Assembly (NCBI GenBank): GCA_011947345.1
Contig: JAAVTG010000323.1
Coordinates: 124,001 to 188,000, forward strand
DNA from: Phytophthora quininea
Taxonomy: Eukaryota > Oomycota > Peronosporomycetes > Peronosporales > Peronosporaceae
Direction of reading: 5' to 3'
DNA: 64,000 nucleotides
This document shows positions 52,221 through 63,714 of this stretch, piece after piece (the first letter of the stretch is position 1; each line of letters starts with the position of its first letter). A program made the translations under genes and the position numbers. The notes beneath the pieces are model-generated. The model was not told where the DNA came from and searched no databases. It worked only from the letters and a program-made list of their open reading frames with translations.

Positions 52221-54131
52221 ATGGCACACCGCCGAGGTGACGAACATTTGCCTTATTTGGCCGTCTCCACGCCACGAGGATCCACTGCAAGAGACGCAGA
52301 CTACGCCGTGGAAGCTCCGAGACTGACGCTCGAGTGGAAGGCTCTGCAACTGCAAGTGGAGGTGCAGAATGCGCAGACCAAAGAGACGGAGAAGAAGGTC
52401 ATTCTAGAGAGTATGAATGGTGTGGCCAGGCCCGGAGAGCTGCTGGTGGTCATGGGACCGTCAGGTGCGGGCAAGAGCTCGCTATTAGACTGCATTTCAG
52501 GCAGGAACACGGCCATCAAGGCCGAGTGACGGTCAACGGAGAGCCGTGGAGTAAACACTTGAAGCGCTTCGCAGCGTACGTGATGCAGGAGGATCTATTC
52601 CATGCCACTCTGACAGTGAGGGAGCACTTGACGCTACAGGCCAGACTCAGGATGAGTGGGTCCTTCACGAAGGACAAATTCATGGGGCGAGTGGACATGC
52701 TGCTGGAGGAGTTTGGGCTCGTCAAAAGCAAAGACACGCTCATTGGAGGCTGGATGCATCGCGGAATCTCTGGGGGCGAGCGCAAGCGACTCGCACTGGC
52801 GACGGAGCTGCTGACGAACCCGTCCGTCTTGTTTGCGGACGAACCGACGAGCGGCCTGGATAGTTTTATGGCCAAGTCGGTGGTGCAGCAGCTCCAGAGA
52901 CTTGCCGTGCGAGAGGGACGTACAGTGGTGGCAACAATTCACCAGCCTTCGTCCGAAGTGTTTGCGCTGTTTGATCGACTGGAATTACTTGCAGATGGCG
53001 CGACCATTTACCAGGGAAGGCAGCGGATGCGATGCAGTACTTTGCCAGTTGTGGCTTTGAGTGCCCGACATTTATGAACCCTGCGGATTATTTCATGGAG
53101 AAGATTGTTGTAGTTGATGCCGACACGGACGAGAGTGGAGTCGAGAGAGTTCGGACCCTAAAGAGGCTTGGAAAGCGCAAGCTACTCGATCGATTGACGT
53201 TGTAAACCCACAGGATGTCAACAGCAGTGGGAACTCGGCACGGACATCTCAGACTGGAACGTTGCAATACGAAGATCCTCGATCGTCAGTGTGGGGTCAA
53301 ATCCGCGTGCTGGCTTTGCGAAATGCCTTACGACTGCTACGTGACAAAACGGCGCTGCGTTTACAGAGCGTACAGACGTTGGTGACGACTCTGTTGGTGG
53401 GGATTATCTTTTTCCAGCTTTCGTTGGACCAGCAGGGCGTGTCGAACTTCTCAGGCGCATTCTTCTACATCGTGACGGAGCAAGTGTATGGAGCCTCAAT
53501 GCCGGCCATCATGTCGGTGCCTATGGAGCTCCCCATCGTCTACCGAGAATACGATATCGGACTGTATTCCGTAGCGGCCTGGTACACTGCTAAGAACCTC
53601 TGTGAGCTGCCACAACAAGTTATTCTGCCGATCATCAGCCTCTTACCGCTGTACTTTATGGTTGGAATTGGCCACGACTTCAGCATGTACATCCAGATGC
53701 AACTTGTGATGGTTTTGCTGCACAGTTCGTGTGTGGCCTTTGGCTACTGCATTTCGTGCTTGTGTCGACGGATCGACATCGCGCCGCTGGCTGGCAACAT
53801 CATCCTCATGCCGTTCTTGCTGCTCGGTGGCTTGTTCATTTCTCCTAGTGATGTGCCTGCAGTGTTTCGTTGGATTCAGTACATCACGCCGTTCCGATAC
53901 GGCTACTACGGCCTCATGCGGGTCTTCTGGAGACGAGTGGAGTCCATTTCGTGCGATGACGTGGCGTCTGGGGACTCGTGCTCAGCCACCACCGGTCTCG
54001 AAGTGTTGGCGAACAAAGGGATTTCTAATAGGTCTGTAGCTTCCGACTTGTGGATGCTGCTTGTACTAAGCATCGGATTTCGACTGATTGGGTACCTCGC
54101 ACTAGCGATCAATGTCGGGAAGAGGAGGTAG
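52221..54131 (+). CDS. ABCG-type (white/WBC) half-transporter, frameshifted
   Basis: This is an ATP-driven plasma-membrane exporter half-molecule of about 637 residues. Start ATG 52221. The nucleotide-binding domain comes first (ABCG order): Walker A GPSGAGKSS at residues 79-87, QEDLFHATLTVREHL, signature ISGGERKRLALA, Walker B VLFADEPTSGLDS, and H-loop ATIHQPSSEVF. The membrane domain from about 53260 has six predicted helices (LVTTLLVGIIFFQL, VILPIISLLPLYFMVG, IILMPFLLLGGLFISPSDVP) and a C-terminal Cys-containing loop. Three one-base losses split it: in GG near 52520, in the GGGAA run near 53017 and in GG near 53155. All are mild homopolymer shortenings, so the gene may be intact in reality. 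Two half-molecules would dimerise. The substrate is unknown. Confidence 0.9.
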
Positions 54132-54258
54132 ACAAGTGGTTTCAGTGCTGACGATATGCCTAACGGTTAAGACCATGTAACGCACAGCATCGCAGACGCT
54201 GGTCTGACCGGGGTAGTTACCTTGTCAATGGGCAACTACCCACCACATTACCTCTCGT

Positions 54259-54275
54259 TCATTCCCACTTTTGAC
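54259..54275 (+). promoter_or_regulatory. Oomycete Inr+FPR core promoter of the temptin-like gene
   Basis: TCATTCCCACTTTTGAC matches the oomycete initiator (YCAYTYY) fused to the flanking promoter region (near CAWTTTNYY). It lies 32-48 bases before ATG 54307, a typical distance. Confidence 0.65.
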
Positions 54276-54306
54276 TTTACACTTCAAGCTCTAGTCAACT
54301 CAAGCG

Positions 54307-54858
54307 ATGGTGTGCTCCACGAACGCTGTTGTCACTGTCTCGCTGGTGTCGTCGCTGTTGCTCGTCGACCCGGTTGCAAGCTACGGCCGATACCGAGGTA
54401 TGATGCCGAACGCCTACAACGTCACGAGAGTTGATGCCATCGGTCACGTCAATACGAGCGGCACAGGCCCGCGAAATGCGTTTGGCCTCGCTTTTGGGGG
54501 TGCAGGGAAAGCTTGGACCGTCGCCTTGTGTACTGCCGATTCGGATGGCGATGGTCAGACGAATGGCCAGGAACTTGGAGACCCGTGCTGCGAGTGGAAC
54601 GTAACAAGCAACAAGGTGACTCACTAGGATACCGGACTCTCTCACCCAGGCGACGCCACGAAGACATCGAACGCGTCGCGTTGGAAAAACATCAAGTGCT
54701 CCAACCCCAACATTGCGATGGGCAGTGACCCCAACGATGACAACGTAGGAGCGACACCAACTCCGATACCGGTAGCGACAACTTCGGGATCGTCGACGAC
54801 GACAACAGTCGTTGCCGTGACTACAGTCGTTGCAGTGCTGCTGGGTTTGGTGATTTAG
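54307..54858 (+). pseudogene. Temptin-like secreted, GPI-anchor-like protein with premature stop
   Basis: ATG 54307 begins a signal peptide (VVTVSLVSSLLLVDPVAS) and then the temptin-type Cys domain: YGRYRGMMPNAYNV, FGLAFGGAGKAWTVALC, and the metal-loop-like ADSDGDGQTNGQELGDPCCE. An in-frame TAG at 54625-54627 follows VTH. The same frame continues with LSHPGDATKTSNASRWKNIK, a Thr/Ser-rich linker and a hydrophobic end (VVAVTTVVAVLLGLVI) to TAG 54856-54858, which looks like a GPI-anchor signal. Because the frame is the same on both sides, this is a nonsense change and not an indel. Truncated product: 106 residues. Related oomycete proteins are secreted or surface-bound; the role is unknown. Confidence 0.75.
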
Positions 54859-55124
54859 AGTAGCGATAAAATCCTCTAAAGGCACTCCGAACACTCCGTT
54901 GATTGAGATGAGAAGATGGAGCTTTTGGACACGCAGTCGGCTATCGAAATGAACATGACTGTCTCGTGCGTCGTGCGAACTAACGATTTTGCTTTCACCG
55001 ACAGGTGCGAGACAGTAAACTGTTCAAGATAAAACGCAATCAACGATTGAACAGGTCTGACGCCTGGATTGCTGGACATTTTCCCACAAGTTTGCATTCC
55101 AAGAAAGCAACACATTTGAACAAA

Positions 55125-56282
55125 ATGCAGATTTCGGAAGGCTTGCCGATCCGCGCTATCACCGACTGTGTGTGTCGCGCGTGCTTCTCCGACGGATCGT
55201 TGCTGCCACACGCTGCTTTCCAAATCGACAGATACCTCATCAACTTCATGCACTACAATGTATTCGTCATGGCATGTGAACGAGGAGAAGCGATCGCAAC
55301 CCTCGATGTTTTACTCAAGCTGACTGTACCTCTATGGACGAAGGCGATCAATGCCGCTGCTCGAGGAGGCCACATCCACGTGCTCGAGTGGATTTTGGAG
55401 GAGCTGCCAGACAAGCGAAGCCCGTGGAAATGGAACATTGAAGCTGGCTTTCTGGCACAGTTTGACGAATTGTATTGCGAGGCTGTGGAGTTTAACCGCG
55501 TCGAGGTTGCCAAGTGGCTGCATGAGTGTAGTCGGACCACAGGTCTCCGTTGGTTCTGCACTTTGAATCATGCACCTAGGAATGGCTGGTCAAATTTCTA
55601 CTGGCGAATCGTCCTGAAAGTTATTCCGTATCCGCAATGGCCAGTGCAGCTGAAGCAGGCCACTTGGAAGTTGTGCAATGGCTCAGTGTGAATATGCCAG
55701 CATCATGTTCACACTATGCGATGAAGTTTACGGCAAGAAATGGGCATCTTCGGGTTATGCAGTGGCTATATCAAAACTACCTCTGCGTTGATACAAGGGA
55801 TCTCATTCCTGAGGCCGCTTTGGGAGGCCACTTACACGTTGTTCAGTGGCTTTTTGACTACGACAGCAAGTGCACCACCATCTTTTCAGGTCCCGAGAAT
55901 GTAGCACATAGTGGCAATATGGAATTGCTGCAATGGTTCCATACGCATTTCAGCGAGCAATTTACTTTCAAGGTGATAGATAACGCTACAGGTATAGGTC
56001 ACCTTGATATGGTCCAGTGGCTACATGAAAATCGCACGGAGGAATGCACTGTTAGTGCTATGAATCGGGCAGCTTCGAATGGCCACCTCCCACCTCAAGA
56101 CAGTTCAGTGGCTGAACGAAAATCGCTCGGAAGGATGCACGGTTTTGGCAATGAATCGGGCAGCGGAGAAAGGTGATCTGACGATGGTTCGCTGGTTGAA
56201 TGAAAATCGCTCTGAGGGATGCACCGACACGGCTATGCAGGATGCAATGAGAAGATGCCATTTCGACGTGGTTCGCTACTGA
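55125..56282 (+). pseudogene. Ankyrin-repeat protein, frameshifted
   Basis: ATG 55125 (MQISEGLPIRAITDC). The N-terminus (AFQIDRYLINFMHYN) and first units (AAARGGHIHVLEWILEELPD) lie in one frame. Further units (AAEAGHLEVVQWLSVNMPAS, EAALGGHLHVVQWLFDYDSK) lie in a second frame from about 55650. A third segment (HLKTVQWLNENRSEGCT, LTMVRWLNENRSEGCT) lies in a third frame after a small duplication (CACCTCCCACCTC) near 56085. It ends at TGA 56280-56282. It is the same family as 49889-52015 but on the other strand. Confidence 0.75.
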
Positions 56283-58480
56283 CACAGCCACACACTCGCG
56301 AAAGTCAAGACAAGCGAAACGATCGCGGCACTCATCGACAGGCGTTTTGAAATGTTTCGCTTTCTTTACGACAATGGGGTAAATTCATCAGATCTGTCGA
56401 CACTGCGGAGGCTGTCGATCGTAGTGCGTTTGAAGTTCTTAAAAAGCTGGCTCAGCAAGGCCACGGACTTGATGGCCAAACTCCGAGCATGTTCGAGACA
56501 TGGACCGACCAAATGCTGACCCGTGCCAACCAGTGCCGAAGTCTTCGACCTTCCGAGTACACTGAAACAGTTCGAAATGTTGAGGCAGCGTTGGAGTGGA
56601 TTTACTCCCGCGATTGGGCCGAATATACGGTGGGAACTATTTCGATGGTGTTGCTGCGGGACATCTCCGTATCACCCAGAAATTCTTCCACGACAAAACC
56701 CGCGAGGATTACTACAAACTCATTGAAGGGTTGCAAAACAGCGAGCGCAGAGTTTTACTAAGGTAGCTGCTGGATAATGGTCCACCACTCGACATCGAGA
56801 CAGCTCGGCGTCATGTAAAATGGGGTGGCTATATTGAAATAATGGCGTGGCAGGCTGAGGGTGATCGCGTCGCGATCGTGTGTGACGCACTGCGCATCCA
56901 ATGGGGCAACTGGCAAGAAATCCTTCAGTGGACCTTCAGTCGCCCACGGTTTGCCCTGGAATCCCACCGACTCGAAATTTGCGACGCGCTGCAACAGGTA
57001 CCAGACGCGGTAGTGCAATGGGTTTCTGAAAATGTGCATGACTGCGGGTGGTTGCTTTCAGCTTTTGCGCCATCCATGGACACAACTTGTGTATATTTTA
57101 TGCCAAACATGAAGCTTAACGATGATGTTTGACGGCAACCTTCCTCATCGACAGATATCAACTTTGCACTGCAATGTATTTATCGTGGTGTGTGAGCGGG
57201 GAAAGCTTGAGATGTGGTTCAAGATGACTGCATAACTATAAACAAGCAAGCACTTCACGAGGACTACAGATCTCCCTTGATGGACGATGCAGCCAAGAAT
57301 GGCTGTCTTGTAATGGTCTAGTTTCTGCTGGCGAATCGCCCTGAAAGTTTGCTGTCGTGATGCCGTTGGCCGTGATGCCTTCAAAATACTAAAAGAATTA
57401 CTTCTACAAGACCGCAGATTACATGGTTAATTATTGGCCGACCGAATGCTAACCTAAACCAGTCAGCGCCGAAGTATTCAACCTTCCGACTACACTGAAA
57501 TGTTAAAGCAGCATTGAAATAGGCTTACTCTCTCGATTGGTCGAGTATGCGTTGGGAATACTTTCTGTTACCTTGCAGAGAGCCAGTATTGTGCACAATT
57601 CTTGAAAGACAAACTCGCAACAAACGCGTTCAAGGGTTGCAAAATTGCGGAAGAAGAGCTCTGCCCGAGATTGCGCTGCAAGAAGCAGCCTCACCGGGCC
57701 CGACGATTCGATTCAAAATGGTCACTTGAAAGTGGGGTCTGTGATACGACATTTGTCCTCCACCTCGTCCCTCAGAAGTAGTGAAGGAACTTGTGAGGCA
57801 TGTTGACAGGACGATTTATGACTCTGAACGTGCAAATCTGATCGGGATGTGGTTCACGAAAGTGTTCATCCGTGCCGATCGACTCGACCGTCCGACGACT
57901 ATAAGCGAGCAATTCTAAGAATTGAATTCTCAAGATCTAAGAAACCTTGGAATTGTTTCACTCTCGTCTATACGACATCTGCGCATCGCGGATACATGAG
58001 CTTGCATTGGAGAAAGGCCACGTGGATATCGTTCGGTGGTCCTTCCACGACAAAAGCCCGCAGTGTACTACAAACGTTTGGACAGTTTCCTCCGTTTAAG
58101 AGAACGCTGTTGAGGTGGTTGCTTGATCATGGACCAGAACTTGACATTGATACAGCGAGAAAGCTGGTCCAAGAGCCGTATCGATATCGTGGCTGCCTAA
58201 ACGCCACTGCATAACACTTTCGTGTGATGCATTCGACATGAACATGAAAACCTGGGACACAATGTTTTCATGGCCGTTTAATGGACAACGATTCCAGCAT
58301 GCCACTTCGCGAGCTGTTCTTCGAGAGACGGTTCGGCGAGGGCCCGACTATATGGAAAACGGGCTCAACAAAATATTTTGCTAGCGTTAAATTAATGCTA
58401 GCTGGAACTTTCCTCGCTGCTAGATGCGATAAATTAAACTGGGAAGCGTATAGATCAGCCCATCAAGGATGAATTCCGCG
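56283..58480 (+). pseudogene. Heavily decayed ankyrin-family DNA
   Basis: Short plus-strand pieces continue the family without an open frame: ALIDRRFEMFRFLYDNGV near 56320, EVFDLPSTLKQFEMLRQRW near 56535, and IQWGNWQEILQWTF near 56900. A second N-terminus-like piece lies near 57150 (STDINFALQC). It is probably two merged, decayed copies. Nothing here looks functional. Confidence 0.5.
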
Positions 58481-58866
58481 GTATGGTACCAATATACTGG
58501 TACAACATCAGGGGTTTCATGGCAGCCCCTTTTACCCGCACACCCGCTTCATTAATTCGATCGTGCCTCAATGATTGCACCCCGCGGGGTGTTTTGTGTG
58601 GAGCTTCTATTCGGATCCCTTCCCGCTGAACAGAAGCTTTGCGTGGTCGCCACTGCACCAGTTCGTTGGTTCCATACCGGTTCAGTACCGACATCTATAA
58701 AGGGCATGTGGCCTACTACGAAGACACGCAGCAGGCGAGCGACTCAAGTCACGCCTGCGCACCAAGATTCGACAACTACTTATGCATCTACGACTGAGAC
58801 GGGACGGGCAACGACGATGACTGCAAGTATCTTGACGCAACCATTTCACTAACTTCCGCTACGGTC
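58481..58866. other. No gene recognised
   Basis: GGTACCAATATACTGGTAC near 58495 and repeated TACCGG/GGTACC motifs lie in front of the gypsy relic. They could be LTR remains, but no matching downstream copy was found. Confidence 0.3.
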
Positions 58867-60925
58867 ATGTCACCGCATGTTACTGACATCTCCCGTTCAA
58901 CTCTGGTAATGTGGAAAAGAGACCGTCAAGAGTATGAAGATGCAATTGAGACTTGCTGTGATGCGACTGGTGAAGATAAGTCGAAGCCACTTCGGAGCAT
59001 CAAAAACTCGTTCAATCGCAACCTGCTCAATACTTTGTGCAAGTTCGAGTGGAGTATGACCATCGTGGAGGACACGGAAGATCAACTTCGGTCTGGGCTG
59101 GTGATCCGTCACTGTGCAGGGAAACCACATTGCCGGTCTTCAGTGCCGACGATGGCTACCGCGTCACTAGCTCCCGCAACAATGCCTACGTATACAGGTT
59201 CAACTTCAAAGCCAGCAAAACGCTAAATGCATGTCAGTCTTACTTTTGCTATCTTCACGATAGCGGGTACGATAGCTCAATCGGACAATATCATTGGTAA
59301 CGTCATGAATGACGATATCTTTGCTTTGGATGCCCTTTTGACCAAGCGTTAAAGATGGAATTGCCCGAGGCTGACATATAGGCCCGCGTCGCGTGATAAA
59401 CTATTTTATGTTGTGCGATGGCATCATCCTACAGCATAGACTGAGTAGCATGTTTTCGACCCCCAATGGGATCAAGGACAAGTGTAAATTTCTCAAACAA
59501 TACATAGAGCCTGTAGCATTACGTGACGCGGAGAACACACTTACCATCGGCTCGTGGACAGCTCCAGTAAGACCGATGAGCAGGCTTTGTACCAGCTCGT
59601 CAAATACAAGGTGCTCGAACAGGAAAAGGTCTTTCGGCTGCTAGCTTAGCGAAAGCTGCATTCACGCGAAGGATCCGGAAAATCTCGCTGATAATCGAAC
59701 AAACGCCAATATTTTGGTGCCAACCAAGGCAAGACCACGAGGGTGGTCCACAACGACATTGAAGAACATCGCAAGGTGGTGTCAACCCCGAAGGCGGAAC
59801 AGAAACCGGCTGCTAACACCAAAAGCAATGCAAGAACAAGTTGCTTTCACTGACGGAAGGATCACTGGTTGAGTCAGTGCCCGGACCTGGATGAGGCTGT
59901 GAAGGAGGCTCTGTTCGCCGAACGAAAAGCAAAAATCGGATCCGAGAGCAACACGGGCAAACGCGACCGATCAAAGCGACTCAAGCAAGCATCTGCAGTC
60001 ACGAACGATGGTCAGATGACTATTGTTTTGAACGGCAAGGTGGAGTTTCCGTATTGTAATGATAGCGGGAGCGATTGAATTGTAAGCCAAAAGTGGTCGC
60101 CGAACTCAATCGATGGCTGAAAGGAAGGCAAAAATTTATTTTGGCATTCTCCCAGTGGAAAAGTGGATCGGTCGAGCGCGTGAACCACGATATTTGCAAG
60201 TTTTAGAAGCTTTTGCGCTGGAATTTCGCGTGAGCTTACTCGAATGTCCGGGATAAACCATTCGCTGGTCTCGTCTCTAGCCAAACGTGCGCCTATTGAA
60301 CGGTTCACCGGTCTACTGTGCCCAAACACCTTGGATATAGTTTTTTTCTGGAGGGAAGGGACGTGTGGCCACACTGAGCAGCTCACGGCCAAATACGGAG
60401 AAGTAGCTCGCTGCACTTCGTGAAAACACCATGACTATGCCCTAGTTGGTGGAAGCTGAGCGCAAGAAACAGAACAAGCGGTACTGAGTCATGCACCACT
60501 TCAAGCAAGACGTGAGCTTCTCAGTCGGTAATTACGATTTGTGATCCCGTGTCGATGAGAAGCACACGCGAACAAGTTATGCATCGTGTAGGTTGGTTGG
60601 TCCTTGCCGTGCTGTGGCATGCACATACTACTAGTTTACGGTGGAGCACTTAGTCAATGGCAGCACCATGGGCATGCACCCATCGCGCCTAAAGTTCTAC
60701 GTTGATGACTCGCCAAATATTTCTGAGGAACTGCTCGACCACGTCGCTTCCCGAGGGACGTTGCTGGCGGTTGAAACGATCGTGGAGCATAGATTCACCG
60801 CAAACATGAAGGGCCATAAGATAAAAGTGAAGTGGCTAGAGCCTGAAACCATAGAGGACTCCGAGGAACCCCTGAAGACAATAGGCAAAGAATGGTTTCC
60901 TACTCGCAGCAACTTCGGCTATTGA
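58867..60925 (+). pseudogene. Ty3/gypsy chromovirus relic with deleted core
   Basis: Order of pieces: Gag-like (STLVMWKRDRQEYEDAIETC, 58910), zinc knuckle with its second Cys codon changed to TGA (CFH, stop, RKDHWLSQC, 59850), and the aspartic protease start (FPYCNDSGSD, 60050). Next come the distal integrase core (SQWKSGSVERVNHDI, 60155), the GPY/F region (DVSFSVGNYDL, 60520) and a chromodomain (SRLKFYVDDSPNISEELLDH..., 60690-60880). The reverse transcriptase, RNase H and catalytic integrase residues are absent, so a large internal deletion joins protease to integrase. Stops are frequent. The chromodomain identifies a chromovirus, a group that targets chromatin for insertion. Confidence 0.8.
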
Positions 60926-61949
60926 CTCCGAGCAGCAGAAACGTTCAACTCGCAGCGAGGACTAAGTTACAGCTACATCCTGACTAACGTGATGATCGAC
61001 TTCAAGAGGTTTCGGATTTTGACGCTCGCTATCGTTGACCTACGTAATATCGCTTGTACACACAATGGACAAGATTGCTGCAAATATATTCACCAGGTTT
61101 CAGAGTGATTAGATGCATATTGACTACACGACGCAGTTAGAGATTTTCTTGCTCCCTATTGGTCAATATTCGATTTGGCGGCATTTGATTGGCTGGGTTC
61201 CATATTTTGGCGAAATGTTGCAAATCCTGGAGGATGGAACCTGTAACACTGCAACGTGTCGATCGTTGCAGTGTTCGACGATTGTTGTCCTGTCTATGCG
61301 TTGAGTCGGACGAAGTGCAGTGTATCCTGTCCGTTGCCGTTGCTCGCCTTGCTATCAAGTATATCAAATAGAGGAGGATGGCACTTTCGCTTGAAGCCAG
61401 AAATTTTGCTCAGCTGGAGCAATAATATCGCAATAAAACACCAGAAAAGACTTATTTTCATCATTAGGGTGCTTATTAGTGTCGTAGTCGCAGTGAAAGC
61501 GAGTTTTGCGGTCAAAGTTTTGTCCAGCCCAACTTCCACATGGGAATCGCTGTCTCCCATGTTTTTGCTCTAGGACCCCATACAAACTTCGATATAAACC
61601 ATCATTTTTGTGCCTCAGCGGCATCAAGTATTGGATCAGACAGCGATATAAACTTTTTGTATACTTTGACTGGGGAACCGAGTCGGCGGCCCGTGGTGAC
61701 GAGATCTTAAAAATGTGTTAAGGCTGGCTGTCAATGCTGCCCCCAAAACAAACAAAGATTATCTCCAACACGTGATATTCTCAAGGACAAGAGCGCTTTC
61801 AAGATGGTTGCTGTAGAACAGCCCGATACTTGAGGATATTGACGTGGCTCGAAAGGATGAAGTCTGTTCCATGGAAGAGAAAACAGGAACTGGCTAGCTT
61901 AACAAAGATAGAGAGCATGATATGCGAATACTGTATTGTGTTTTCACGT
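60926..61949. other. No gene recognised
   Basis: About 1 kb downstream of both the relic and the RXLR gene. A palindrome-like pair AACGTGTCGATCGTTGCAGT near 61255 was noted. There is no coding signal above chance. Confidence 0.4.
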
Positions 61950-62750
61950 TTAGTATGCGTTATTGTTCAAGTTGTTGTTAGGGATTCGCCGGTTGATCTT
62001 CGGCTTGTCCTCGGCCAACTTAGCGACCTTGGCTGCCGTCTTCTCGTAAAAGTCGTCGTAGCCCTTGAAAATGGCTTTGTATCTCGCATTCGAGAACCAC
62101 TCTCCTCTCAGTGCAGTTTTAAGATCATCCACAGTCTTGCGAGCCTCGAACCACTTGCCGTAGATGGTTCTGATCGTCATCTCGTCCTTGTCTTTCGACG
62201 CCTTGGCGAGCGCCTTGAGGTCTGACGTCTTGAGCCAACCGTCGATCGTATTGCCGTAGGTTTTCAGCGTCCGGTAGTCATTGAACGCCGTGATGGTGGC
62301 CTCATTTTTCTTGAAATCCTTGGACAAGTTCTTGACGATCGCATTGGTCAGGCCCTCGTTCTTGAACCACGCCTTGAACAGCGCGGTTTCCTCTTTGACG
62401 GTCTTTACATTGGCGAGTTTGGCGATCTGCGCAGCGGCTTGTTGGTCGAGTTTGCCGTTGTACCCTTTAAAGGCTTCGATCACCTTCTTGTTCTTGACGG
62501 GGTCTTGCGACAGCGCATTCAAGACTTTATCCGATACAGCAGAGTTCTTGGCCCACTTGGAGAACATTTTGTCTCTCGTCGGGGACAACAACATGGAGGT
62601 CTTGACCTTGAGCGGGCTGATGAGGTCGTCGATCTTCTTGGCATCGAAGGCTCGCTCTTCATCGTCGCGGAGGTACCTTGCGTTCGTAACATTGAGAGTA
62701 TTCGCGAGCAGGAGACACGCGAGCAGCAGCAGGAAGAAGCTCTTTCGCAT
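61950..62750 (-). CDS. RXLR-dEER effector with three W-Y modules
   Basis: An intact 266-residue frame from ATG 62750. It has a strong signal peptide (MRKSFFLLLLACLLLANTL), then RYLR at residues 25-28 directly followed by DDEER (29-33): the RXLR-dEER translocation motif of oomycete effectors delivered into plant cells. The C-terminal effector region holds three W...Y modules spaced by roughly 75-85 residues (MFSKWAKNSAV...FKGYNGK; LFKAWFKNEGL...FNDYRTL; IYGKWFEARKT...FKGYDDF), the alpha-helical WY fold. The tail is Asn-rich (PNNNLNNNAY). The RXLR lies close to the signal peptide, nearer than in many effectors. The gene stands alone in repeat-rich DNA, typical of such genes. The plant target is unknown. 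Confidence 0.92.
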   Translation of the reverse strand: MRKSFFLLLLACLLLANTLNVTNARYLRDDEERAFDAKKIDDLISPLKVKTSMLLSPTRDKMFSKWAKNSAVSDKVLNALSQDPVKNKKVIEAFKGYNGKLDQQAAAQIAKLANVKTVKEETALFKAWFKNEGLTNAIVKNLSKDFKKNEATITAFNDYRTLKTYGNTIDGWLKTSDLKALAKASKDKDEMTIRTIYGKWFEARKTVDDLKTALRGEWFSNARYKAIFKGYDDFYEKTAAKVAKLAEDKPKINRRIPNNNLNNNAY

Positions 62751-62765
62751 GGCTGCAATGGTGCG

Positions 62766-62782
62766 AGCAAATTGGTGAATGG
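62766..62782 (-). promoter_or_regulatory. Core promoter (Inr-like plus FPR) of the RXLR gene
   Basis: On the minus strand CCATTCA-C-CAATTTGCT lies 16-32 bases before ATG 62750. CAATTTGCT matches the oomycete FPR (CAWTTTNYY) exactly, and CCATTCA matches the initiator except for the last base. Confidence 0.6.
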
Positions 62783-62850
62783 CAGTGACTTGCTCTTCCG
62801 ATACAATTGCAGCCCTGACCGTCTTTATGCAATCATTATTACGTCAACGC

Positions 62851-62938
62851 GAGTTGATGCCGGGCTGTAATCACTATTACAGGAAGACGAGTTGATGCCG
62901 GGCTGTAATCACTATTACAGGAAGACGAGTTGATGCCG
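62851..62938. repeat. 38-bp tandem repeat, 2.3 copies, upstream of RXLR gene
   Basis: Units start with GAGTTGATGCCG at 62851, 62889 and 62927 (partial). The unit contains TGTAATCACTATTACA, a small palindrome. It begins 100 bases upstream of the effector start codon. Confidence 0.9.
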
Positions 62939-63714
62939 TACATGCTTTCATGAGAGTCACTTGACGAAGGGCCCATCAAAAAGATAAGCTTGAGATGTAC
63001 AATCGCAGCGCAAGCATTGTTTGCCGCTGTATATACTGGTCATCAGAGCCACGCAAAGGCTGAGATACAATGGTGATGGTAGCGACAACTGAGTAGTGTA
63101 ACAACTAGCGCGGGCGAGGAGCGTTGAGCGAGACGGCGGTGTTGCTGCGGGCGGAGCTGTAATCGGAGGGAGGAGGAGCCTTGGCACTTGGAGAGTAAAT
63201 TGAGAAGTGAGATTGATCTGGCGGGTTTATCTTGCTAGCGCGCGTTGGGGAAACGCAAAGGGAAATCCAGTTCCCATCCTAAAGCCTATCAATTCTCTAA
63301 GTCCATATGAATCCTAAATCTACCAATGAACAGCTCCTAACTGGAAACGTAGCTCGAATCTTGAATCTTCTTGATGCGTCCCATAATCAAAATCCATCAA
63401 TAACTGGATTCTTTCAAATCATGATGATTTTAGACCAATCAAAATCATGATTATGGGACGGAGTATTCTTGTGAATCCCAATGTTGAGCGCTAGAATCCA
63501 TGTATTTAGGATAGCCTTGAAGCCATATGCAATATAATTTTTCTGACGTGGTTGACGTCGGCGGCAATGTGCTGCCGCTGACGGCAACTCCGTCACAAGT
63601 AGGCAACGCAAATGACGTTAAATAGAGTGCCACTACAGCTTACTGTGCGCGTTTCGTCGCTAACAGTGTCGCTCAAGAACGAACCAGCTACGGACGCATG
63701 TTCAACGAACATTT
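62939..63714. other. Intergenic with inverted repeat (63377-63460)
   Basis: CGTCCCATAATC (63377-63388) is perfectly inverted at 63449-63460. GAATCC and CCTAAAT motifs recur in both orientations from 63290 to 63510, suggesting a decayed MITE-like palindrome. No gene was recognised. Confidence 0.4.

Noticed and set aside
62851..62938. Tandem 38-bp repeat as a CRISPR array
   Set aside because: Units are directly joined without unique spacers, there are only 2.3 copies, and the organism is a eukaryote.
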